In this document: piece by piece, positions 8,692-17,931 of the stretch | Numbering within the stretch: position 1 is the stretch's first letter | Layout: each line of letters starts with the position of its first letter | Notes under the pieces: generated by a model | What the model was told of the DNA's origin: nothing | Databases searched by the model: none | What the model saw: the letters and a program-made list of their open reading frames with translations, nothing else | Assembly (NCBI RefSeq): GCF_011090165.1 | Contig: NZ_JAADJT010000010.1 | Span: 1-64,000, forward strand | Direction of reading: 5' to 3' | Length of the DNA: 64,000 nt | Origin: Duganella aceris | Lineage (GTDB): Bacteria > Pseudomonadota > Gammaproteobacteria > Burkholderiales > Burkholderiaceae_D | Made by a program: the position numbers and the translations under genes

Positions 8692-9729
8692 ATGGCTATC
8701 ACCCATCAAGAAGCACTGCTGCGCTGCATCGAACACCGCGAGATCTTCCACGACGAGATGCTGCACCTGTTCCGCCAGATCATGTCGGGCGAAATGTCGC
8801 CGACCATGATCGCCGCCCTGACCATGGGCCTGCGCGTCAAAAAAGAAACCATCGGCGAGATCGCCGCCGCCGCGCAAGTGATGCGCGAATTTTCCACCAA
8901 GGTGCCGATGGCCGACACCACCGGCCTGCTCGACATCGTCGGCACCGGCGGCGACGGCGCGCATACGTTCAACATCTCGACCGCCGCGATGTTCGTCGCC
9001 GCCGCCGCCGGCGCGCGCGTGGCCAAGCACGGCGGCCGCAGCGTGTCGTCGTCGTCCGGCAGCGCCGACGTGATCGAATCGCTGGGCGCCAACATCAACC
9101 TGAAGCCGGAGCAGATCGCGCAATCGATCGCGCAGACCGGCATCGGCTTCATGTTCGCGCCGAATCATCACGCGGCGATGAAGCACGCGGCGCCGGTGCG
9201 GCGCGAACTGGGCGTACGCACCATCTTCAACATCCTCGGGCCGCTGACCAATCCGGCCGGCGCGCCGAATATCCTGATGGGCGTGTTCCACTCAGACCTG
9301 GTGGGTATCCAGGTGCGGGTGCTGCAACGCCTCGGCGCGCAGCACGCCATCGTGGTGTATGGCCGCGACAATATGGATGAGGTGTCGCTGGGCGCCGGCA
9401 CCATGGTCGGGGAACTGATCAACGGCGAGATCCGCGAATACGAAATCCATCCCGAAGACTTCGGCCTGCAGATGATCGCCAGCCGCAACCTGAAGGTGGC
9501 GGATGCGGTCGAATCGAAGGCCAAGATGATGGAAGCGCTGCGCGGAGAGCCTGGCGCGGCCTTCGATATCGTCGCGCTCAATGCCGGCACGGCGTTGTAT
9601 GCGGCTGGCGTGGCCGGCTCGATCGAGGAGGGGCTGAAGCGCGCGCGCGCCGCCATCGAATCGGGCGACGCGCTGCGCAAGGTCGAGCAATTCGTCGCGG
9701 TGACGCAAAGCCTCGGCCGCGCGAACTAA
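8692..9729 (+). CDS. trpD: Anthranilate phosphoribosyltransferase
   Basis: A 345-residue enzyme transferring the phosphoribosyl group of PRPP to anthranilate. The PRPP and anthranilate-binding motifs are present ([54 protein letters not shown]). It starts 9 nt after trpG with a GGA-containing ribosome site. Confidence 0.97.
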   Translation: MAITHQEALLRCIEHREIFHDEMLHLFRQIMSGEMSPTMIAALTMGLRVKKETIGEIAAAAQVMREFSTKVPMADTTGLLDIVGTGGDGAHTFNISTAAMFVAAAAGARVAKHGGRSVSSSSGSADVIESLGANINLKPEQIAQSIAQTGIGFMFAPNHHAAMKHAAPVRRELGVRTIFNILGPLTNPAGAPNILMGVFHSDLVGIQVRVLQRLGAQHAIVVYGRDNMDEVSLGAGTMVGELINGEIREYEIHPEDFGLQMIASRNLKVADAVESKAKMMEALRGEPGAAFDIVALNAGTALYAAGVAGSIEEGLKRARAAIESGDALRKVEQFVAVTQSLGRAN

Positions 9730-9740
9730 GGAGCGCCCGC

Positions 9741-10400
9741 ATGTTCGGCATCCACGACTTGACGCTGTTTATGATCTCCGGGCTGCTGCTGAACCTCATG
9801 CCCGGCCCGGACTCGCTGCTGATCATGTCGCGCAGCGCCACCCAGGGCTGGCGCGCCGGTTCGGCCGCCGCGCTGGGCATCGGCGCCGGCACCATGGTGC
9901 ACATCTTCGCGGCGGCGCTGGGCTTGTCGGCGCTGCTGGCGACGTCCGCCACCGCGTTCACGGCGGTGAAGTGGGTCGGCGCCGCGTACATCGTCTACGT
10001 CGGCATCGGCATGCTGCGCAGCCGTCTGAAGACGCCGGCCGACGCCGATGCCGCCCAAGCCCGCGCGCGGGCGGCGACGGCGCAGCCGCTGCCCTACCGC
10101 CGCATCTTTTTCCAGGGATTCCTGACCAACGTGCTGAACCCCAAGGTGGCGCTGTTCTTCCTCGCTTTCGTGCCGCAGTTCATTTCGGCGAATGCCGCCA
10201 GCAAGCCGCTGGCCTTCCTCATCCTGGGCAGCATCTTCAATTTCAACGGCATGCTGTATTGCCACGGCCTGGCGCTGTTTACGGCCTTTGCCAGCGCGCG
10301 CCTGAACATCAAACCAATGGCCGCGCTGTGGATGAACCGCACCATGGGCGGCCTGTTCCTGGCCCTCGGCGCGCGCCTTGCACTCTCGGAGCAACACTAA
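9741..10400 (+). CDS. LysE/RhtB family amino-acid exporter
   Basis: A 219-residue membrane protein with about six hydrophobic segments and the family signature near the N-terminus ([20 protein letters not shown], then [10 protein letters not shown]). Relatives export lysine, homoserine, threonine or other amino acids. It is embedded between trpD and trpC with gaps of 11 and 2 nt, so it must be co-transcribed. Export of tryptophan or a pathway intermediate such as anthranilate is a reasonable guess from position only. Confidence 0.9.
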   Translation: MFGIHDLTLFMISGLLLNLMPGPDSLLIMSRSATQGWRAGSAAALGIGAGTMVHIFAAALGLSALLATSATAFTAVKWVGAAYIVYVGIGMLRSRLKTPADADAAQARARAATAQPLPYRRIFFQGFLTNVLNPKVALFFLAFVPQFISANAASKPLAFLILGSIFNFNGMLYCHGLALFTAFASARLNIKPMAALWMNRTMGGLFLALGARLALSEQH

Positions 10401-10402
10401 TC

Positions 10403-11203
10403 ATGTCTGACATTCTGAACAAAATCCTCGCGGTCAAAGCCGACGAAGTCGCCGCCGCCAAAAAACATCGCGGCTTCGCCAGCCTGCGCGCCGACGTCGA
10501 GAGCAACGCCGAACTGCGCGCCGGCCTGCGCGGCTTCGAGGCCAGCCTGCGCGGCAAGATCGCCGCCGGTTCCGCCGCCGTCATCACCGAAGTCAAGAAA
10601 GCCTCGCCGTCGAAAGGCGTGCTGCGCGCCGACTTCCGTCCGGCCGACATCGCCGCCAGCTATGAAGCCAACGGCGCCGCCTGCCTGTCGGTGCTGACCG
10701 ACGAGCAGTTCTTCCAGGGTTCGGTCGTATATCTGCAACAGGCGCGCGCCGCCTGCGCGATTCCGGTGCTGCGCAAGGACTTCATGATCGACATTTACCA
10801 GATCTACGAAGCGCGCGCGATGGGCGCCGACGCGATCCTGCTGATCGTCTCGGCGCTGGATCACGGCCTGATGGCGGAAATGGAAGCCTGCGCCCACGAA
10901 CTGGGCATGGGCGTGCTGGTGGAAACCCACGACGGCGACGAACTGACCGCCGCCCTGCGCCTGAAAACCGCGATGGTCGGCATCAACAACCGCAATCTGC
11001 GCACCTTCGAGGTATCGCTGGACAATACGCTGGCCCTGCTGGACCGCATTCCGGAGGAAAAATTGGTGATCACCGAATCCGGCATCATGGTGCCGGCCGA
11101 CGTGCAGCGCATGCGCGACGCCAATGTGCACGCCTTCCTGGTCGGAGAAGCCTTCATGCGCGCGCCGGATCCGGGCGCGGAGCTGAGCCGCCTGTTCGGC
11201 TAA
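10403..11203 (+). CDS. trpC: Indole-3-glycerol phosphate synthase
   Basis: A 266-residue TIM barrel that closes the indole ring from carboxyphenylaminodeoxyribulose phosphate. Signature segments are visible: [15 protein letters not shown] with the catalytic lysine, [22 protein letters not shown] and ITESGI. It is not fused to TrpF. The ATG at 10403 follows the LysE stop by 2 nt. Its TAA interlocks with the TAG of the convergent diguanylate cyclase (11200-11203). No trpF, trpB or trpA follows, so the pathway genes are split. Confidence 0.97.
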   Translation: MSDILNKILAVKADEVAAAKKHRGFASLRADVESNAELRAGLRGFEASLRGKIAAGSAAVITEVKKASPSKGVLRADFRPADIAASYEANGAACLSVLTDEQFFQGSVVYLQQARAACAIPVLRKDFMIDIYQIYEARAMGADAILLIVSALDHGLMAEMEACAHELGMGVLVETHDGDELTAALRLKTAMVGINNRNLRTFEVSLDNTLALLDRIPEEKLVITESGIMVPADVQRMRDANVHAFLVGEAFMRAPDPGAELSRLFG

Positions 11204-12423
11204 GCGCGTACCGCCCGCATCGCCGGCGCCAGCGCGTCGGCTATTTCGACGCGATCGCGGCCGCCGTCCTTGGCGGCGTATAGCGCCTTGTCCGCCCGCA
11301 TCAGCAGGCTATCCAGATCTTCCTCGGCGTCCATCTGGCAAGCCAGACCGATACTGACCGTGCAAGCCGGCAACAACGAACCTTTCTTGATGCCTTCGCA
11401 AGGCAGCTTGATCGCACCCTGGATGCGTTCGGCCACGCTCAACGCCCGCTCAATCCCGGTTCCCGGCAACAACACAACAAACTCCTCACCGCCGAATCGG
11501 GCCAAGTGGTCCGAGGTGCGCAGCACCTTGCCGATCACCTTGGCGATATTGATCAGCACCCGGTCGCCGGTCAGATGACCGTGCGAGTCGTTGATCGCCT
11601 TGAAGAAATCGAGGTCGATGCTCAACATGGTCAAATGATCACAATTGCGTTGCAGTAAAGCCCGCTCCTTGGCGTAGATGTCGGCGAAGCCGCGCCGGTT
11701 CAGCACCTGGGTCAGCGGATCAAGCGTCGAGCGCCGTTCGAGTATCGCTTGCAGCCGACGCGTTGCGACCGTCATAAAGCCAACCGCCAACAACAGCACC
11801 ATGAAATTGCTGGTGGCCAGATACAGGCTCTGGAAATATCCCGGACGCATTAAGTCGGTATATTCACCGCCAAATAACACCAGCAGGCCCCGAGTCAACA
11901 CCACCAGTGTTTGGAATAAGATCAGCGCGGCAAAAAACGTCGTGGAGAAATGAGATTCACCGTGGCGGATAATCGCCCACAGCTGACTGCAATAAAATAT
12001 CGACACCAAAAAAGAGAATATCGCGACGCGGATGGTGAAATCCGACTCGATGAACAGGGAGTAGCCGATACCGGCCATGCCCACCGCCCATACCACATGA
12101 AACAAGCGCCATTGCGGCCGTTGGCCATAAAATACCTGAGTGCCGATCATCGCCAACCCTATCCCCCACAGCAGGACTGAATTGGCCATTAATACGACAA
12201 TATCTCCCAATATGGGGCCGCTGTTGCGCGCACTATAAAGCAATGCCGCCATAACCAATAACAGCAGACCGCCAGCCCAATGCTGCAAGCCTTGTATCTC
12301 GGAAGGAAAACTACGGTGGGCGGCAAATAAGACAATACTCATCGCGCCCGCCATTAAGGACGACATGATAATAATGGTGAAGGGATCGAGCAGAGTCACA
12401 GGCGTTCCTATTTTATCGATCAC
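11200..12423 (-). CDS. Membrane diguanylate cyclase (GGDEF)
   Basis: A 407-residue protein. About seven hydrophobic segments fill residues 15-230, followed by a GGDEF domain whose active site reads [12 protein letters not shown] near residue 308, so it should make cyclic di-GMP. The preceding RxxD-type inhibitory site is not obvious. The start is GTG at 12423. A perfect -10 (TATAAT, minus strand, 12465-12470) lies about 40 nt upstream. The signal sensed by the membrane part is unknown. Confidence 0.9.
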   Translation of the reverse strand: MIDKIGTPVTLLDPFTIIIMSSLMAGAMSIVLFAAHRSFPSEIQGLQHWAGGLLLLVMAALLYSARNSGPILGDIVVLMANSVLLWGIGLAMIGTQVFYGQRPQWRLFHVVWAVGMAGIGYSLFIESDFTIRVAIFSFLVSIFYCSQLWAIIRHGESHFSTTFFAALILFQTLVVLTRGLLVLFGGEYTDLMRPGYFQSLYLATSNFMVLLLAVGFMTVATRRLQAILERRSTLDPLTQVLNRRGFADIYAKERALLQRNCDHLTMLSIDLDFFKAINDSHGHLTGDRVLINIAKVIGKVLRTSDHLARFGGEEFVVLLPGTGIERALSVAERIQGAIKLPCEGIKKGSLLPACTVSIGLACQMDAEEDLDSLLMRADKALYAAKDGGRDRVEIADALAPAMRAVRA

Positions 12424-12464
12424 CGAAAGGCGGGGTTCGAATACAGCGGTATCGAATTGAAACG

Positions 12465-12470
12465 ATTATA
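12465..12470 (-). promoter_or_regulatory. Candidate -10 for the diguanylate cyclase gene
   Basis: A consensus TATAAT on the minus strand in the context GGTATAATCG, about 40 nt before the GTG start. No good -35 at 16-18 nt; it may need an activator. Confidence 0.4.
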
Positions 12471-12533
12471 CCTTGCCTTCAAATACCCGCCACTCCTTCC
12501 GTAGACCAATAAACGCAGTGCGCGCTGGAATCC

Positions 12534-12560
12534 GGCATGTACATGCCAAAAACTGGCATG
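12534..12560. repeat. Triple GGCATG/CATGCC repeat at the 3' end of cueR
   Basis: A perfect 14-bp palindrome GGCATG-TA-CATGCC (12534-12547) followed by another GGCATG (12555-12560), which lets two alternative hairpins form. It begins 8 nt past the cueR stop. It may be a transcript end signal for copA-cueR or a binding site for the divergent-side cyclase promoter. It lacks a trailing T run. Confidence 0.4.
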
Positions 12561-12567
12561 AAATCGA

Positions 12568-12972
12568 TCAACTGCCGCAGCAGGAACCCGACGCCAGGCG
12601 GTTGATGATCGGGCAGTCCGGCCTGTCGTCGCCGTGGCAGTGATCGACCAGGTCGTTCAGCGTGGCGCGCAACTCGGTCAATTCCTGAATCTTCTGATCA
12701 AGCACGCTAATATGTTCCCGCGCCAGCGCCTTCACTTCCGAGCTGGCTCTTTCCCGGTTTTGCCACAGCGCCAATAGCTTGCCGACCTCCTCCAGCGAAA
12801 ACCCCAGGTCGCGCGAACGTTTGATAAACTCCAGCGTATGCAAATCATTTTTACCATAAAGCCGATAACCGCTGTCGCTGCGATGCGCAGCCGTCAGCAA
12901 TCCAGTCGATTCATAATAACGAATCATCTTGGTGCTTAATCCACTTTGCTTTGCCGCTTCGCCGATATTCAT
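12568..12972 (-). CDS. cueR: MerR-family copper-responsive regulator (CueR-like)
   Basis: A 134-residue MerR protein: winged helix at residues 1-70 ([20 protein letters not shown]), a dimer coiled coil (about 80-112), and a C-terminal metal-binding loop with cysteines (CHGDDRPDC) plus a Cys-rich tail. CueR senses Cu+ and untwists promoters with long spacers. The ATG overlaps the copA stop (TAATG), so the regulator is the last gene of the operon it should control. Its probable target is the 19-bp-spacer promoter at 15393-15423. Confidence 0.88.
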   Translation of the reverse strand: MNIGEAAKQSGLSTKMIRYYESTGLLTAAHRSDSGYRLYGKNDLHTLEFIKRSRDLGFSLEEVGKLLALWQNRERASSEVKALAREHISVLDQKIQELTELRATLNDLVDHCHGDDRPDCPIINRLASGSCCGS

Positions 12973-15362
12973 TATTCCGCTCCCGGTTCAGGTTCCCACA
13001 GTTTTAATAACAAAGCATTACTCACCACGCTCACGCTGGAAAGCGCCATCGCTGCGCCGGCTAATACCGGATTCAACATGCCGAACGCCGCCAGTGGAAT
13101 ACCGATCAGGTTATAGACAAAAGCCCAGAATAAATTCTGTCGTATCTTGGCGTAGGTTTTTCGGCTGATATCCAGCGCCGCCGGAATCAAGCGCGGATCG
13201 CCGCGCATCAGCGTAATGCCAGCCGCGTGCATGGCCACATCGGTACCGCCGCCCATGGCGATACCGATATCGGCGGCCGACAATGCGGGCGCATCGTTAA
13301 TGCCGTCGCCGACCATCGCCACCACGCCATGCCGCTTCAACTCGACCACTTTCGCCGCTTTATGCTCCGGTAATACCTCGGCGTACACATCGGTGATTCC
13401 CAAGGCCTTGGCCACCGCCAGCGCGCTGCCGCGATTATCGCCGGTCAGCAAATGGGTGCTGATATGACGTTTCGACAACTGTTCGACCGCGTGCAAGGCG
13501 CCCGGCTTGAGCGTGTCGCCGAACGCGAACAAGCCCAGCACGGCGGGAATCGGCCCCCGTTCAATGAGCCACGACAGGGTGCGGCCCTCCGCCTCCCACG
13601 CCTCGGCCGAGTCCGCCAACTCGCCGGGCTGAAGCCCGGATTCGTCCAGCAAGCGTCGGTTGCCGAGCGCCAGATCCCTGCCCAGCACGGTGCCGGCGAT
13701 GCCCCGGCCGGCCAGCGCACGGCTGTCCTGGACCGGCGCCAGCGTCAGTTGACGGTCCAGGCAAGCATCCAGCACCGGCTTGGCCAGCGGATGTTCGCTG
13801 CCGCGTTGCAGCGCGCCGGCCAACTGCAACAATGCATTTTCGTCACCATCGAGCGCCGCCAGGTGCGCGATGCGCGGCGTGCCGGACGTCAGCGTGCCGG
13901 TCTTGTCGAAGACCACGGCGGTGACTTGATGGGCGCGCTCCAGCGCCTCGGCGTCCTTGATCAGGATGCCGTAACGGGCGGCGACGCCGGTGCCGGCCAT
14001 GATCGCGGTCGGCGTCGCCAGGCCCAGCGCGCACGGGCAGGCGATCACCAGCACCGCCACCGCATCGATCGCCGCGACCTCCAGCGAAGCGCCGGCCAGC
14101 AGCCAGCCGGCCAGGGTCAGCAGCGCCAGCACCAGCACCGCCGGCACGAACACCTGGCTCACCTTGTCCACCAGTCTCTGGATCGGGGCCTTGGCCGCCT
14201 GCGCGTCCTCGACCATACGGATGATGCGGGCCAGCACGGTTTCCGCGCCCAGCACGCCGGTCCTGACCAGCAAGCGGCCTTCGCCGTTGATCGCACCGCC
14301 GGTGACCTTGTCGCCCGGCTGTTTCGGCACCGGCAGGCTTTCGCCGCTGATCAGCGCCTCGTCGGCATGGCTTCGGCCCTCGACCACCGCGCCATCGACC
14401 GGAAAACGCTCGCCCGGCTTGACCACCACCAGATCGCCGACGCGCAAAGCACCGATGGCGACATCGCGCTCGCTGCCATCCACCCATTGCAGCGCGCGCT
14501 CCGGCCGCAACGCCTCCAGTGCGCGGATGGCGCCGGCGGTCTGGCGCTTGGCGCGGCTTTCCAGGTATTTGCCCAACAACACCAGCGCGATCACCACCGC
14601 CGACGCCTCGAAATACAGGTGCGGCATGGCGCCCGGCGCAGCACTGGCCCAGCCGTAGAGGCTCAAGCCGTAGCCGGCGCTGGTGCCGAGCGCCACCAGC
14701 AGATCCATATTGCCGGCGCGGGCCCGCACCGCTTTCCACGCCGCGACATAAAAGCGCGCACCGAGGATGAACTGCACCGGCGTCGCCAGCGCGAACTGCG
14801 CCCAGGCCGGCAACATCCAATGCACGCCAAACGGCGCCAGCAGCATCGGCAACACCAGCGGCGACGACAACGCAATAGCCAGCAGCAACGACCACCGCTC
14901 GCGGACCAAGCGCCGCTGCTGTTGATCGACCTGGGCCTGCGGATGGTGCAGCGTGTGGGCGGCGTAACCGGCCTTTTCGACGGCGGCGACCAGCGCATCG
15001 GTGGAGACATTGCCCAGCAACTCGATATGGGCGCGCTCGCTGGCGAGGTTGACGCTGACGCTCGCCACGCCCGGCAACTTCGCCAAGGCCTTCTCGACCC
15101 GGCCGGAGCACGAGGCGCACGTCATGCCATCGATGGCCAGCTCGACGCTGGCGCTGGGCACGGCGTAGCCGGCCGCGTCGACCGCGCTCAGCAGGGCGGG
15201 CAAGCTGTCGGCCGGCGCCTGCAGGCGCACCTGTTCGGTGGCGAGGTTGACGCTGACGTTTTCCGCGCCGCTGACTTTGCTGAGCGCGCGCTCGACGCGC
15301 CCCGCGCAGCTGGCGCAGGTCATGCCGGAAATCGGCAGATCGAAGGTGACGGACTTACTCAT
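12972..15362 (-). CDS. copA: Copper-exporting P1B-type ATPase
   Basis: A 796-residue Cu+ pump that moves cytosolic copper to the periplasm. Two N-terminal HMA domains each carry GMTCASC (around residues 14 and 82). The translocation motif is [13 protein letters not shown] near residue 440. The phosphorylation site is [11 protein letters not shown], and the hinge [10 protein letters not shown] follows. Length is normal for a two-HMA CopA. It has its own CueR-type promoter and is coupled to cueR downstream. Confidence 0.97.
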   Translation of the reverse strand: MSKSVTFDLPISGMTCASCAGRVERALSKVSGAENVSVNLATEQVRLQAPADSLPALLSAVDAAGYAVPSASVELAIDGMTCASCSGRVEKALAKLPGVASVSVNLASERAHIELLGNVSTDALVAAVEKAGYAAHTLHHPQAQVDQQQRRLVRERWSLLLAIALSSPLVLPMLLAPFGVHWMLPAWAQFALATPVQFILGARFYVAAWKAVRARAGNMDLLVALGTSAGYGLSLYGWASAAPGAMPHLYFEASAVVIALVLLGKYLESRAKRQTAGAIRALEALRPERALQWVDGSERDVAIGALRVGDLVVVKPGERFPVDGAVVEGRSHADEALISGESLPVPKQPGDKVTGGAINGEGRLLVRTGVLGAETVLARIIRMVEDAQAAKAPIQRLVDKVSQVFVPAVLVLALLTLAGWLLAGASLEVAAIDAVAVLVIACPCALGLATPTAIMAGTGVAARYGILIKDAEALERAHQVTAVVFDKTGTLTSGTPRIAHLAALDGDENALLQLAGALQRGSEHPLAKPVLDACLDRQLTLAPVQDSRALAGRGIAGTVLGRDLALGNRRLLDESGLQPGELADSAEAWEAEGRTLSWLIERGPIPAVLGLFAFGDTLKPGALHAVEQLSKRHISTHLLTGDNRGSALAVAKALGITDVYAEVLPEHKAAKVVELKRHGVVAMVGDGINDAPALSAADIGIAMGGGTDVAMHAAGITLMRGDPRLIPAALDISRKTYAKIRQNLFWAFVYNLIGIPLAAFGMLNPVLAGAAMALSSVSVVSNALLLKLWEPEPGAE

Positions 15363-15392
15363 CGCGAAGCTCCATTGGAATGCAATAAGCCC

Positions 15393-15423
15393 ATGATGAA
15401 CCTTCCCCCTATGGCAATGTCAA
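15393..15423 (-). promoter_or_regulatory. CueR-type copA promoter with 19-bp spacer and operator
   Basis: On the minus strand: -35 TTGACA (15418-15423), a 19-nt spacer, then -10 CATCAT (15393-15398). The long spacer is the hallmark of MerR-family promoters. It holds an imperfect dyad (ACATTGC ... GGAAGGT) whose right half equals the classic CueR half-site; the left half matches 5 of 7. The start codon is about 30 nt downstream. Confidence 0.82.
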
Positions 15424-15428
15424 GTGTC

Positions 15429-15530
15429 CTAAACTCCGGGGTCAGAGCTAAAAACTGGACACGGGCTCTACCGTAGCGGTCGCTACGGTAGAGCCCGTGT
15501 CCAGTTTTTAGCTCTGACCCCGGAGTTTAG
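15429..15530. repeat. 102-bp perfect palindrome between the M61 peptidase gene and copA
   Basis: Two 50-nt arms (15429-15478 and 15481-15530) are exact inverted copies around a 2-nt GT centre. Each arm contains GGGGTCAGAGCTAAAAACTG. It starts 6 nt from the copA -35 and its right edge contains the TAA stop of the M61 peptidase gene. As RNA it would fold into one very long hairpin, so it may end or attenuate the upstream leftward operon. The size and perfection suggest a mobile or REP-like unit rather than an ordinary terminator. No other copy was noticed in this window. Confidence 0.93.
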
Positions 15531-17350
15531 CGGACAGCCGTAGGGCGCAACGGGCCGGTGGATTTCTTGCCGGCCGGGTCCAGCGCCAGCGTGATGCCAG
15601 GCACGCGTTCGCCCTGCAACTCGACGCTGAACGACATTAACTCGTCGCGGCGGAAGGCGTACACCTCCACGCTCGCGCCGACCGCGTAACGCGACAGCAG
15701 CGTGTCGAGGTTGCCGGCGTTGACGCGCAGGCCGTCCACCGCCACCAGCACATCGCCCGCCGACAAGCCGGCCATATGCGCGGCGCCGCCTTCGTGCACG
15801 CTGCTGAGCTTGCAGTCGTTGCCGTCGCGGCCCAGGTTGGCGTCGAGACTCGGCTTGGCCGATTTGCGTTCGTCGCTGTACTTGACGCCGAACGGCGCCA
15901 GCAACTTGGCCAGCGGCAGGTCTTCCGTGCCGCGCACGTATTTGTCGAAGAACGGCTTGAAACGGCCGCCGCTGATCTCGTCGAACAGCGCTTCCGCTTC
16001 CGCCGGCGTCACGCCGCGCGCCGCGCCGCTGTAGAAGTCGCGCCCGTACCGCTGCCACAAGGCGCGCATCACGTCATCCAGCGATTTCTTGCCGCCGGTC
16101 TTGGCGCGGATGCTCAGGTCCAGCGCCAGCGCCACCAGCGATCCCTTGGTGTAGTAGCTGATGATGGCATTCGGTGCGTTCTCGTCCTGGCGGTAGTACT
16201 TGCCCCAGGCGTCGAAACTGGAATCGGCCACGCTTTGCTTGGTGCGGCCGCTGCCGCGCAACACGCTGCCGACGGTCTTGCCCAGCAATTTGAAATACGC
16301 CGGCTCGCCGATCAAGCCGGCGCGCACCAGCATCAGATCGTCGTAGTAGCTGGTGAAGCCTTCGAACAGCCAAAGCAGCGGCGAGTAGTTCTCCACCTGC
16401 AGGTTGTACGGCGCGAACGCGGCCGGCTTGATGCGCTTGACGTTCCAGGTATGGAAGTACTCGTGGCTGCACAAGCCCAGATACTGCAAATAGCCGTCGC
16501 TGATTTCCTTGTTCTTCGATGCGGTGCTCGGCAAATCGGCGCGCGCGCAAATCAGCGCGGTCGAGGCGCGGTGTTCCAGTCCGCCGTAACCATCGCCCAC
16601 CGCCAGCGTCATGAACACGTAGCGGTCCATCGGCGCTTTGTTCGACTTCGGTTCGAAGAAGGAAATCTGCGTTTCGCAGATGCGTTTCAGGTCGGCGCTC
16701 AGGCGCGCCATGTCCAGGTTGGGCACGCGGCCGCTGATGACGATGTCGTGCGGGATGCCGTGCGCCTTGAACGTGGCCAGCGCGAAGTCGCCCTGCTCCA
16801 CCGGATGATCGATCAAGTCGTCGTAGTTGGCGGCGATGTAGGTGCCGAAGCCGTAGCGCTTGGCCTTCAGTTCCGGCAGCGAGGTGGCGACGCGCCAGGT
16901 CTTGGCGGCTTCGTCGTCCGGGCGCTGCATGTCGACCACGTGCGGCTGGTCTTCCTGCCCCAGCACGCGCAGGTAGACGCTGGTGCCGTTGAAGAAGGCG
17001 TGGTTCTGATCCAGGTGCGCGGCGCGCACCGACAGGTCCCAGGCGTAGACTTCATAGTGCAGCGTCAGCGATGCGGTGCGGTCCGACAGCGGCGCGGCCT
17101 GCCACGAGTGCTTGTCCAGCTTTTCCAGCGCCACCGGTTCGCCGTTCGATTCGGCGCGGATGCGCACGATGTTGCGCGAGAATTCGCGGATCATGTAGCT
17201 GCCGGGGATCCACGCCGGCAGCGCGAAGACCTGTCCGCCCGGCGACGGCGACGCTACCGTCAGCGTGACCTGGAACAGATGCGCCGCCAGGTCGTGGCCG
17301 ACGATGCTGTAGGCGATGGCGGGTTGGTTCTTGTTCGGTTTCTTCATCAT
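15527..17350 (-). CDS. M61 family metallopeptidase with PDZ domain
   Basis: A 607-residue protein of the M61 (glycyl aminopeptidase) family. Zinc motif HEYFH (His296) lies in CSHEYFHTWNVKRIKP. A C-terminal PDZ domain covers about residues 500-580 (SSVHEGGAAHMAGLSAGDVL). No signal peptide is evident, so it is probably cytoplasmic, as predicted for many homologues. Two adjacent ATGs (17350 and 17347) could both serve. It follows the MocA-like gene by 9 nt and ends inside the palindrome. Confidence 0.92.
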   Translation of the reverse strand: MMKKPNKNQPAIAYSIVGHDLAAHLFQVTLTVASPSPGGQVFALPAWIPGSYMIREFSRNIVRIRAESNGEPVALEKLDKHSWQAAPLSDRTASLTLHYEVYAWDLSVRAAHLDQNHAFFNGTSVYLRVLGQEDQPHVVDMQRPDDEAAKTWRVATSLPELKAKRYGFGTYIAANYDDLIDHPVEQGDFALATFKAHGIPHDIVISGRVPNLDMARLSADLKRICETQISFFEPKSNKAPMDRYVFMTLAVGDGYGGLEHRASTALICARADLPSTASKNKEISDGYLQYLGLCSHEYFHTWNVKRIKPAAFAPYNLQVENYSPLLWLFEGFTSYYDDLMLVRAGLIGEPAYFKLLGKTVGSVLRGSGRTKQSVADSSFDAWGKYYRQDENAPNAIISYYTKGSLVALALDLSIRAKTGGKKSLDDVMRALWQRYGRDFYSGAARGVTPAEAEALFDEISGGRFKPFFDKYVRGTEDLPLAKLLAPFGVKYSDERKSAKPSLDANLGRDGNDCKLSSVHEGGAAHMAGLSAGDVLVAVDGLRVNAGNLDTLLSRYAVGASVEVYAFRRDELMSFSVELQGERVPGITLALDPAGKKSTGPLRPTAVR

Positions 17351-17359
17351 GGATCCTGT

Positions 17360-17926
17360 TTACAAATCGCCGGGCGTATCGATGTCGCGCACCACGCCGA
17401 CATCGTCGACGATCACTTCGCTCACCGCATGGCTTTTTAAAATCGCACGCGCGCCCTGGTCGCCGTCCAGCGCCAGCAGCAGCGGCAAATGATAACTGCT
17501 GAAAGCGACCGGATTGCCGCGCCGTCCTTCATATACCGGCGCCGCGATATGCGCGCCGCGTTCTATGCTCGTGACCAGCGCGCGCATGGTCTCGGGTTGC
17601 ACGTGCGGCATGTCGCCCAGCCCCACCAGCCAGCCTTCCGCGCCCCTGGTGTGTTCGATCGCGGTGGTCAGCGATTCGGCCATGCCCAGGTCGGCGTCGG
17701 CGCAGACGCGCACTTCGCATCCCAGCTTGCCCAACAGCGCCGCCACCTTGTCGTCGCCGGGACGCACCACGGCCAGCACGCGCGGCAGCACGGCCAACAT
17801 ATTCCTTGCGCTGGCGGCGACGACGATTTCCCCATCGGCCAGCGTTTGCAGCAATTTGTTTTGTACGCCGGACGGGTCGAATCGCTTCCCCCGTCCGGCC
17901 GCCAACAAGATTCCTACGAGCGCCAT
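17360..17926 (-). CDS. MocA-like molybdenum cofactor cytidylyltransferase (NTP transferase family)
   Basis: A 188-residue MobA-like nucleotidyltransferase. The N-terminal nucleotide loop reads GILLAAGRGKRFDPSG, the metal-binding region GLGDMPHV, and the C-terminal GRRGNPVAF and DDVGVVRDIDTPGDL are typical of MocA. MocA joins CMP to molybdopterin to give the cofactor form used by xanthine-dehydrogenase-family enzymes. The gene starts 5 nt after the molybdopterin subunit gene, which supports that role. Selectivity for CTP over GTP is inferred from the neighbour. Confidence 0.85.
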   Translation of the reverse strand: MALVGILLAAGRGKRFDPSGVQNKLLQTLADGEIVVAASARNMLAVLPRVLAVVRPGDDKVAALLGKLGCEVRVCADADLGMAESLTTAIEHTRGAEGWLVGLGDMPHVQPETMRALVTSIERGAHIAAPVYEGRRGNPVAFSSYHLPLLLALDGDQGARAILKSHAVSEVIVDDVGVVRDIDTPGDL

Positions 17927-17931
17927 GCCGC

